From contig MGGO01000010.1 in NCBI GenBank assembly GCA_001792465.1, forward strand, positions 1 to 7,932: a stretch of DNA of 7,932 nucleotides. The letters run 5' to 3'. Under the pieces are notes generated by a model. The model saw only the letters and a list, made by a program, of their open reading frames with translations. It did not search any database and was not told where the DNA came from. The DNA is from Candidatus Woesebacteria bacterium RIFCSPHIGHO2_01_FULL_44_10 (lineage in GTDB: Bacteria; Patescibacteriota; Microgenomatia; UBA8517). Positions 1-5,789 of the stretch are shown here, in pieces; position 1 is the stretch's first letter; the number at the start of each line of letters is the position of its first letter. A program made the translations under genes and the position numbers.

Positions 1-1
1 A

Positions 2-325
2 ATAACTACTAATTACACTGCCATAGGTGTCCATCCCTATGGCCGACAAATCGGTGGTTTTCCTGCTGGTGGTTTTGGAGAGATGTCAACTCTTATTAAT
101 CAATACAAGAGTGCGGGAAAGCCGATCTGGATTACAGAAATTGGAATTAATACCTCCGACGAAGCAGTTGCGGCCCAGTATATGGAAAGAGTCTACAGCC
201 GCAACATTGGCGCTGATGTAATTATCTGGTTTGCCTGGAGCGATGCGATGGTTCCTCCATTTGGAATTACTACCGAAAGTCAGTCCCCAAAACTATCATA
301 CGACGTTTTTTTTACTGCATGTGGG
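2..325 (+). other. Domain: C-terminal part of a clan GH-A-like (TIM-barrel) glycoside hydrolase
   Basis: The first ~108 visible residues look like the last strands of a GH-A barrel. VHPYG resembles a late-strand motif; KPIWITEIG is the typical strand-7 segment ending in the catalytic nucleophile Glu (bases 137-139); VIIWFAWSDA with its aromatic pair resembles strand 8. The acid/base Glu of strand 4 would lie upstream of the window. The exact family (GH5, GH39 or another) cannot be decided from this fragment. A Gly/Pro/Ser-rich linker follows directly. Confidence 0.7.
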
Positions 326-3300
326 TCGTCGTCCCCGCAAACATCTGGTTCTGTCCCCGCCATCAGTCCACCAGGTGGCCAGGCTTGCGGCGGGGGAGGC
401 GCAACACCCGAGGGGCCACCAGAACCTTTTGATTTAGATAAATACCTCTGTAGTCAAACTACTGGCAATAAAGACGAATTTCACTCCCTGCGGCCGTATC
501 CAGCGAGTGCCTGTTTGGACGAAGTCTCTGAAACCGCCCTTTTTTGCGGCAATGATTTGATTACCAAAGATACCCTCCAGGGCGTACCGCAGCCAAAAGA
601 CCGCGGTGGAGACTGTATCATCGAAGACACGCCCGAACACCCTTTTGATTCTAATTGGCGACCGGGCAGCTACATTCGCTGCACTTTTGATTTTGAAAAC
701 CTCAAAACACCGGTTAGAATTGATCTTTCGGACTCCGAATTTCCCATCGCCGGCAACACCGAGCTTGTTCCCAACTCGACTAACCCAATTGACCAATTTA
801 CAAGTGGCTTAACTTCTTTTGCCCAACGCATGACCGAGTACGTCAGCTGGTACTTAAATGGGGTTGTCTTCCGCGCCGAAGAACCACCCGTTGATGAAAT
901 GGTTGATGAATACGCTAGTATTCTCAATCGCCAACCGGAGGTGGAACAACCATCACCAACCACTACTCCTACCCCAACTGCAGGGGGTAAAATCCTAGCT
1001 ATTGGTGATTCCATCACCGCTGGTCAAATCTATCCCTCCTGGGCTTGCTATCTTCGAGAATACCTAGACGAAAGTTTTAGTTTTGTAGGTGGTTTTACAG
1101 CAACTAACCCCGAAGAGAAATGCGGTGACGACGGCATCGCTGTTGAGGCCATCCCCGGTTGGACAACCCAACTGATGCTAGCTCAAATCAACGGTTGGTC
1201 GGCTCTGGCCCCGGACATTGCGATCATCCACTTAGGGACTAATGATGTTGATGACGACTACATCACCCCAGAGCTGACCCGTAGTTTTCTCTCAACCATG
1301 ATTAATGCCCTAAAACAAGCCAACCCCAACGTAAGAATTTATCTGAGTCAGATTATTCCTTTCCGAACCTCAAATCCTCCCAAGTTAACCGAAATTAATA
1401 ATCAAATTGCTTCGCTAGCTGGAGACAATGTCTCAATTGTCGACATGTATAACACGTTTAAAAACAGTCCAGAATTTAGTGAACTCTACCGGATTGAGGG
1501 CGGCGGTTTTGACTCGGCTCATCCCGGAAAACTAGGTGCTCAGGTCATGGCCGGGGTCTTTGCACAAGCCGTTTTGGGTGGTAGCACCCAACCTGGTGAG
1601 GAGACTCCTGAGAAGCAGTTGGCAAATCAATTAGTTGGCAGAGATCCCCTTGTTAATTTTTCCGGCCCGTTGCGCAAACTCTTACCCAAAGAGCTCCAAA
1701 TAGGAATCAAAAAAAATGAAGAAGCTAGAATCGGTGAGGAGAGACACAATCAAATTGTATCCTGTGGGCCGCTTAATAACCCCCGCCCTTGTTACACTAA
1801 CGAGCTGTCCCTGATCCATCGATTGAGACCCGTTTCCCGACGAGAAAATTCAGAGGCCTTTCAATACATCCCCTACTCCTCGACCGAAGATCGCATCGGC
1901 GAAAGCCTGCTGCACACCGACGAAGGAATTTTACAATTTGTTGATGACGAAGGCAACAGCTATCTAACCTCAATTCAGCCCTTGGAGGGCCAAGAGGGCC
2001 AAGGGGTGGAAATAAGCAGTGTTAAGTTTATTGAAATTGATGAAAATCCGGACGACTACCGTACCCGCGACGAACTGTACTTCGCCCACACCCAGGAAAA
2101 CGTCGAGCTGGCCAACATCCTGCAAGGGACTTTTGCTCCACAAGGTGAACCGGGCTTTAGTGGAGGCCTGGGCTATCAAACCATAGAGGAGATTGAAATT
2201 TTGGAAAATGCCGGTGAAATCCCCCAACGCTGTGAGATAGTGGATACCCGCAGCAACCCCGGCGACGATTTGTATGGAGAGGAAGACTTTAACCGAGAGG
2301 GCGTCATTCGCGGCGATTTAACCTTTGATGCCAAATACTCGTGCGAGTACGCTATCAACGGAGAAAAATATGATCAATGCCGCGATGATGGAGGAAGTGA
2401 AGATGATTGTATGTGGGAACAGCTTGAAAAATCTCCGCCGTGTGAGAAACCGGCAATCGTCGCCATGACGGTTTTTACCAAAACACCTAAAGCAGAGGAG
2501 ATGTGGGAACGGTTTGTTGGTGGCTCGTTTTCAATTTTTAAACGCATGTTCCCCCAAGTCGGGCCGGGGGCGCCGGTCGAAGAGATCGAGGATCTCCCCG
2601 GGGTTACCACCGCCAATTATACTTCCGGGGCCGAGCAAACTCTGGCCGGCGATCCCCAGGGTAGCCGCCCGGGCTCTTCAGCTCAACTCTTCTTCCCCCA
2701 TCTGGGAAGTATTTACGACTACTTCCTCCAGGGTATCCAAAAGGCTCTCAATCCTCTAACTACAGCTGTTGCGATTGGTCCCGGTCTCCCCAGTACATCA
2801 CCGGCTCCGTCAGAATGCACCGTCTGCATTGATCTATCAGAACAAAAAGCCAGGAGGTCAACGCCATTCGTAAATCAAATGGCCGCCAGATACAATGTCC
2901 CGGCCGGGTTTTTAGACGCTATCTGGGCCATTGAAACAGGAAAGGGCTTGTCTAACACCAACTGCCCCTGTGTGGACAACGACGCTTGTGGCCCGATGGC
3001 CATTACCAAAACTGCCTATGATTACGTAGTTAGCCCATCCGAATCACTTGACCGTTGTGATCTGCAAGACGCGATGGAGATTGCGGCGCGAACCTTGTTA
3101 CACAAAAAATATTGCACCCTCCTATCTACACAACACTGTGCTAATTTCCTGGAAAATCCCCAAAATCCTGTCCCGGGAGGATTTGTTGGCGTGGATGAAC
3201 TAAAAATTGCCGGCCGTTATTATGGTGTCGACAGCTGTCAACCCGACGAGTTTACCCAAGGCCGTGACAAATGGGGGCCGGGCTGCAGCTACTGCGATGC

Positions 3301-3331
3301 GGTCGAAGATTATGTTAACGGGTGTCAATAG
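2..3331 (+). CDS. Secreted multidomain glycan/cell-wall enzyme: GH-A-like barrel end, SGNH hydrolase, SLT-like transglycosylase (5' partial)
   Basis: The frame is open from base 2 through the ATG at base 83 to the TAG at 3329-3331, and the residues before that ATG (including VHPYG and GGFPAGGFGE) are convincing protein, so the gene is cut by the window edge. Residues here are numbered from the base-83 Met. The order is: end of a TIM-barrel glycoside hydrolase (WITEIG, Glu19; WFAW at 49-52); Pro/Gly linker 81-115; unknown region with five Cys, 116-290; Thr/Pro linker; SGNH hydrolase about 303-500; unknown region 501-900; lysozyme-like domain about 911-1082. Many Cys and the domain types indicate action outside the cytoplasm; any signal peptide would lie upstream of the window. 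A TrbL/VirB6-like gene follows after the toxin-antitoxin pair, suggesting a wall-opening role in a secretion or conjugation locus, which is inference. Substrates cannot be read from the sequence. The domain calls are solid to moderate; the two unknown regions match nothing I recognise. Confidence 0.88.
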   Translation: MTTNYTAIGVHPYGRQIGGFPAGGFGEMSTLINQYKSAGKPIWITEIGINTSDEAVAAQYMERVYSRNIGADVIIWFAWSDAMVPPFGITTESQSPKLSYDVFFTACGSSSPQTSGSVPAISPPGGQACGGGGATPEGPPEPFDLDKYLCSQTTGNKDEFHSLRPYPASACLDEVSETALFCGNDLITKDTLQGVPQPKDRGGDCIIEDTPEHPFDSNWRPGSYIRCTFDFENLKTPVRIDLSDSEFPIAGNTELVPNSTNPIDQFTSGLTSFAQRMTEYVSWYLNGVVFRAEEPPVDEMVDEYASILNRQPEVEQPSPTTTPTPTAGGKILAIGDSITAGQIYPSWACYLREYLDESFSFVGGFTATNPEEKCGDDGIAVEAIPGWTTQLMLAQINGWSALAPDIAIIHLGTNDVDDDYITPELTRSFLSTMINALKQANPNVRIYLSQIIPFRTSNPPKLTEINNQIASLAGDNVSIVDMYNTFKNSPEFSELYRIEGGGFDSAHPGKLGAQVMAGVFAQAVLGGSTQPGEETPEKQLANQLVGRDPLVNFSGPLRKLLPKELQIGIKKNEEARIGEERHNQIVSCGPLNNPRPCYTNELSLIHRLRPVSRRENSEAFQYIPYSSTEDRIGESLLHTDEGILQFVDDEGNSYLTSIQPLEGQEGQGVEISSVKFIEIDENPDDYRTRDELYFAHTQENVELANILQGTFAPQGEPGFSGGLGYQTIEEIEILENAGEIPQRCEIVDTRSNPGDDLYGEEDFNREGVIRGDLTFDAKYSCEYAINGEKYDQCRDDGGSEDDCMWEQLEKSPPCEKPAIVAMTVFTKTPKAEEMWERFVGGSFSIFKRMFPQVGPGAPVEEIEDLPGVTTANYTSGAEQTLAGDPQGSRPGSSAQLFFPHLGSIYDYFLQGIQKALNPLTTAVAIGPGLPSTSPAPSECTVCIDLSEQKARRSTPFVNQMAARYNVPAGFLDAIWAIETGKGLSNTNCPCVDNDACGPMAITKTAYDYVVSPSESLDRCDLQDAMEIAARTLLHKKYCTLLSTQHCANFLENPQNPVPGGFVGVDELKIAGRYYGVDSCQPDEFTQGRDKWGPGCSYCDAVEDYVNGCQ
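989..1579 (+). other. Domain: SGNH/GDSL-family hydrolase
   Basis: The domain opens with KILAIGDSITAG, the block I motif with nucleophile Ser310 (codon 1010-1012). Block III is HLGTNDVDDD with Asn387. Block V is FDSAHPGKLGAQ, giving Asp477 and His480 to complete the Ser-Asp-His triad. A block II-type Gly lies in the GGFTAT or IPGWTT segments. SGNH enzymes are esterases and deacetylases; when fused to glycan hydrolases they often remove acetyl groups from polysaccharide or peptidoglycan, so that role is plausible here but not shown. Low-complexity linkers flank the domain (Thr/Pro-rich before, Gly/Glu/Pro-rich after), as expected for a self-contained module. Confidence 0.9.
2813..3328 (+). other. 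Domain: Cys-rich lysozyme/SLT-like (lytic transglycosylase) C-terminal domain
   Basis: Residues 928-980 match the lysozyme-like fold pattern: an N-terminal helix (FVNQMAARYNVP), then FLDAIWAIETGKG with candidate catalytic Glu951, then CGPMAITKTAYD, equivalent to the Gly-x-Met-Gln-hydrophobic motif of SLT domains. Later AARTLLHKKY and AGRYYG resemble the repeated helical elements that close the active site. The segment holds 12 cysteines (912, 915, 961, 963, 969, 992, 1011, 1019, 1052, 1068, 1071, 1081), an even number that suggests disulfide bonding outside the cytoplasm. The expected activity is cleavage of the MurNAc-GlcNAc bond in peptidoglycan, comparable with VirB1-type enzymes of type IV secretion systems. 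Confidence 0.72.
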
Positions 3332-3339
3332 TTAATCTA

Positions 3340-3354
3340 TGCTAAAATAAACTT
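3340..3354 (+). promoter_or_regulatory. Putative extended -10 promoter for the mntA-hepT cluster, leaderless layout
   Basis: TGC at 3340-3342 followed by TAAAAT at 3343-3348 forms an extended -10 element (TGn plus a 5/6 hexamer). Six bases separate it from the ATG at 3355, so transcription would start at or next to the start codon. No Shine-Dalgarno sequence precedes that ATG. A competing reading is TTAACG (3315-3320), 17 bp, TATGCT (3338-3343), which would give a leader of about 5 bases. There is no consensus -35 for the first reading. It lies in the 23-bp gap after gene 1, so read-through from upstream is also possible. Confidence 0.4.
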
Positions 3355-3753
3355 ATGAAGCAAAAAAAATTAGTCAGTGTTTTTCAAAAGCACGGAGTCG
3401 TCCTGGCTTATCAATTCGGTTCGTCCGCGCATGGTAAAAAAGGCCCGCTGTCAGATACAGATATCGCGGTTTTGTTTGCCGCGGGTAAAGAACCGAAGGG
3501 TTTTGCTTTTGATATCTTATCTGACTTACAAGAAATTTTTCCCGACGCAGATTTGACGATCCTCAATCAAGCCCCACCGCTTTTAAGACATCTTGTTGCC
3601 ACTGATGGTAAACTACTCTACGAAGCTGAAATGAACATCAACCACCAGTTTGCTTCAAAAGCCTTAAAGGATTACGAAGACACGAGGTATTTGCGTCAGG
3701 TTTTTATGCAATCGGTTAAAGAAAGGGTCACCCATGAATACCAAACAGCTTGA
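3355..3753 (+). CDS. mntA: MntA-like minimal nucleotidyltransferase (antitoxin of a HepT/MntA pair)
   Basis: This is a 132-aa protein, a normal length for minimal nucleotidyltransferases. It carries the family signature GSX10DXD intact: Gly22-Ser23, then Asp34 and Asp36 in PLSDTDIAV, with a likely third metal ligand, Asp66, in ADLTIL. In characterised HepT-MntA systems this enzyme transfers AMP from ATP onto a Tyr of the HEPN partner and so neutralises it; that role is inferred here from the intact motif and the adjacent hepT-like gene. The ATG at 3355 is the first start after an in-frame TAA at 3343-3345, with no Shine-Dalgarno sequence. The end overlaps hepT by 20 bp, indicating coupled expression. 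It could instead be an orphan nucleotidyltransferase of the same superfamily, but the pairing makes that unlikely. Confidence 0.9.
   Translation: MKQKKLVSVFQKHGVVLAYQFGSSAHGKKGPLSDTDIAVLFAAGKEPKGFAFDILSDLQEIFPDADLTILNQAPPLLRHLVATDGKLLYEAEMNINHQFASKALKDYEDTRYLRQVFMQSVKERVTHEYQTA
3721..3727 (+). promoter_or_regulatory. Ribosome binding site of the hepT-like gene
   Basis: GAAAGGG lies 6 bases before the ATG at 3734, inside the 3' end of the mntA-like gene. It is one of the few purine-rich SD-like sites in the window, and it supports the 3734 start and translation coupled to mntA. Confidence 0.5.
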
Positions 3754-4183
3754 TCCATCAACAGAAACGATCAACGAAAGAGTGGCTAAAATCGACGAAG
3801 CCATTCAAGAACTTAAAGAAATTAATCTTGCCTCACGTGAGGAATTTTTTGCAGACAAAACCCTACAATACGCTGCTCTTTATGCTCTGATCATGGGAAT
3901 TGAGGCTATTTGCGACATCGGCAATCATCTTCTGTCTTACTATTTTGGTCGAGGAGTTAAAACTTACAAAGATATCATCACCTCACTAGCAGAGGTTGAA
4001 GTTATACCTCAAGAATTTGCCAAAAAAACTGAAAAAATGCCTGATTTTAGAAATTTAGCCATTCATGTTTACCTGAAGATAGACGAAAATGAGATCTATA
4101 AATACATCCCTCTTGCCATAGAACAATTTGCCGAATATGCCCGACATTTCTTAAAATTTATCGAGATTAATAACCAAAAATAA
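3734..4183 (+). CDS. hepT: HepT-like HEPN-domain RNase toxin (DUF86 type)
   Basis: This 149-aa, mostly helical protein has the HepT signature RX4HXY intact near its C-terminus: DFRNLAIHVY gives Arg106, His111 and Tyr113. In this family Arg and His form the RNase site, and the Tyr is the residue AMPylated by the MntA partner. The helix around 44-68 (YALIMGIEAICDIGNHLL) is a typical HEPN/DUF86 segment and is followed by a region like the family's YKD helix. The gene overlaps the mntA-like gene by 20 bp and ends 3 bp before the TrbL/VirB6-like gene, in the same reading frame as that gene. The expected action is cytoplasmic RNA or tRNA cleavage that is blocked when paired with MntA. Both motifs are complete, so the toxin looks active rather than decayed. 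Confidence 0.9.
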   Translation: MNTKQLDPSTETINERVAKIDEAIQELKEINLASREEFFADKTLQYAALYALIMGIEAICDIGNHLLSYYFGRGVKTYKDIITSLAEVEVIPQEFAKKTEKMPDFRNLAIHVYLKIDENEIYKYIPLAIEQFAEYARHFLKFIEINNQK

Positions 4184-4186
4184 ACC

Positions 4187-4273
4187 ATGCCCAAACTGCT
4201 CAAAAAAATTCTCATCTCCTTTCTCCTGACGGTTTTTTTGTTTATCAACTACGCTCCCAGCCCAATTCGCGCG
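4187..4273 (+). other. Signal peptide of the TrbL/VirB6-like protein
   Basis: The first 29 residues have a basic start (Lys3, Lys6, Lys7), a hydrophobic core from Ile8 to Ile20, a Pro-containing polar region, and Ile27-x-Ala29 before Gln30, a fair signal-peptidase I site. An uncleaved first membrane helix is the alternative. Confidence 0.6.
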
Positions 4274-5770
4274 CAAGAGTGGTATGCACCTAAACCCTAT
4301 GAATGGTATATAAAAGCTTATGATCCAAGTAACAAGAATGAAATCTTTGGCGAACGTTATACAGCTGCCCAGGTAACCTGGGTTGTATATACATTTCTCT
4401 CACTACCTCTAACTTTAGTCCTTGGACCAGACATTGGAGTTTGTATTCTAAAACAAGTTCCAACCTCGGCGCTAGATCTTCTTATACCAGACGAGCTTTT
4501 GACTATTCCTCAATGTGTTGGCGCTGTTTTCGATAAACTTTGGGATATCTTTATCGCTTTTGAGCCAACCAACAACTCTTCTTTATTGGCTTCGGTCGTG
4601 GCCCCCCGTGAACCATCACTTTTTTCCTCTATCGCTGATGCTGTCAGTAAAATCAGCAACTTAAATTTGATCCCTGAGGCACAAGCTCAAACTGGCTTTG
4701 GTTTCCAAGGCCTCGTGCCAATCTTGTCGTTGTGGAGATTTTCGAGAAACACGAGCTACGCTCTACTGGTTGTAGCCATAATTGCCATGGCTTTCATGAT
4801 CATGTTCCGGGTTAAAATCTCACCCCAAGTGGTAATTACTGTCCAATCCGCACTGCCCAAGGTAATCTTTGCCATTATCCTCATCACTTTTTCTTATGCT
4901 ATCGCCGGATTTTTGGTTGATCTGATGTACGTTGTTTATGGATTAATAAGTCTGTCTGTTTCTCCTCTTTTTGCCAATGCCAATCCCACCCTTATTTTCA
5001 GTTTTTTAACCGGCGCGGGGGTCAAGGGGGGAATTTTTGCCTTGAGCGCCGCTATTTTTACTGCTATCATTCTTACCCTGGCTTTACCAATAGTTATCAT
5101 TGGCTTTGCAATTGGCGGAGTTGGAGGGGTTATTGCCCTTGGAGTACTGGCCGTGATTTTTATCGTTGTTCTTTGGGCAATTGTTAGAGTTCTTTGGGCC
5201 TTACTCAAGGCTTATGCAAACGCATTAATCTTAACAATAATCGCACCTTTCTATATCATTTTGGGAACCGTAACTCCCGCCTTTGGTTTTGGCACTTGGA
5301 CCCGAACTTACGTATCCAACTTGGCAGTATTCATTGTAACTAGCTTGTTATCTTTATTCTCGTTGGTTTTTCTTTTTTCTTCCATGGCCACATTGGGCGT
5401 AACAGTCTCAAACCAGACATCTTTCGGCCTCGCACTTCTTGAGGCCGGCACCAATTCTCAGTGGCCACCTTTGCTTGGTGGAGGGGGACAGCTGATGTCC
5501 GCTTTGATTATGGCGGGTGTTGGCTTTGTAATGTTTATGATTATTCCCAAATCAAACGAACTGATACAATCAATTATCAAAGGACAACCATTTGCTTATG
5601 GAACAGCTATTGGCCAAGCTCTCGGGCCCGCGAAATTAGTAGGTGCTGCACTCACTCAGAAATACGTTACGGATACAGAGAGGGGTGCAACCGCAGGAGT
5701 ACCTCCAGGAGGAACTTACGTTCCTCCGACCCGCGTACAAATTTTGAAAGCTCTTGGTTTAGCAAAATAA
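4187..5770 (+). CDS. TrbL/VirB6-like polytopic inner-membrane protein (type IV secretion/conjugation)
   Basis: This is a 527-aa membrane protein. The N-terminus (MPKLLKKILI, hydrophobic core 8-22, cleavage likely near IRA29) looks like a Sec signal peptide. A hydrophobic stretch at 61-80 is followed by a polar domain of about 90-170 that is probably extracytoplasmic. Then come dense membrane segments at about 176-207, 223-258, 281-306, 313-346, 345-364, 375-400 and 433-453, with a soluble Pro/Gly-rich tail. The 330-385 core, with WALLKAYANALILTIIAP and later WTRTYVSNLAVF, and the segment ILITFSYAIAGFLVDLMY resemble the TrbL/VirB6 channel family. Such proteins form the membrane pore of type IV secretion machines. 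The start at 4187 has no Shine-Dalgarno sequence and sits 3 bp after hepT, implying coupling. No VirB4 or coupling ATPase is in the window, so the system assignment is inference; another multi-TM family remains possible. Confidence 0.75.
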   Translation: MPKLLKKILISFLLTVFLFINYAPSPIRAQEWYAPKPYEWYIKAYDPSNKNEIFGERYTAAQVTWVVYTFLSLPLTLVLGPDIGVCILKQVPTSALDLLIPDELLTIPQCVGAVFDKLWDIFIAFEPTNNSSLLASVVAPREPSLFSSIADAVSKISNLNLIPEAQAQTGFGFQGLVPILSLWRFSRNTSYALLVVAIIAMAFMIMFRVKISPQVVITVQSALPKVIFAIILITFSYAIAGFLVDLMYVVYGLISLSVSPLFANANPTLIFSFLTGAGVKGGIFALSAAIFTAIILTLALPIVIIGFAIGGVGGVIALGVLAVIFIVVLWAIVRVLWALLKAYANALILTIIAPFYIILGTVTPAFGFGTWTRTYVSNLAVFIVTSLLSLFSLVFLFSSMATLGVTVSNQTSFGLALLEAGTNSQWPPLLGGGGQLMSALIMAGVGFVMFMIIPKSNELIQSIIKGQPFAYGTAIGQALGPAKLVGAALTQKYVTDTERGATAGVPPGGTYVPPTRVQILKALGLAK

Positions 5771-5779
5771 TCAGAAATC

Positions 5780-5789
5780 TTTAATTAAA
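5780..5789. other. Palindrome at the convergent gene junction
   Basis: TTTAATTAAA is a perfect 10-base palindrome covering the stop codon of the - strand gene (TAA, complement of 5781-5783). The two convergent stops are only 10 bp apart (5771-5780). I find no GC-rich stem followed by a T-run that would make a normal intrinsic terminator for either strand. The palindrome is AT-only and too weak to be called a terminator. Confidence 0.35.

Noticed and set aside
434..1017. Reverse-strand open frames of 120 and 115 codons
   Set aside because: They are antisense to the multidomain enzyme, overlap each other in part and show no domain-like sequence; the + strand frame has clear motifs.
3355..4183. 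Lower GC of the toxin-antitoxin pair as evidence of transfer
   Set aside because: Sampled lines give about 37-42% GC in hepT versus 58% in one line of gene 1, but the neighbouring membrane gene is also about 40%, so the contrast does not single out the pair.
4936..5208. Reverse-strand 90-codon open frame
   Set aside because: It is the antisense shadow of the membrane core, with a repetitive Thr/Ile/Pro/Lys/Ala composition that mirrors hydrophobic codons.
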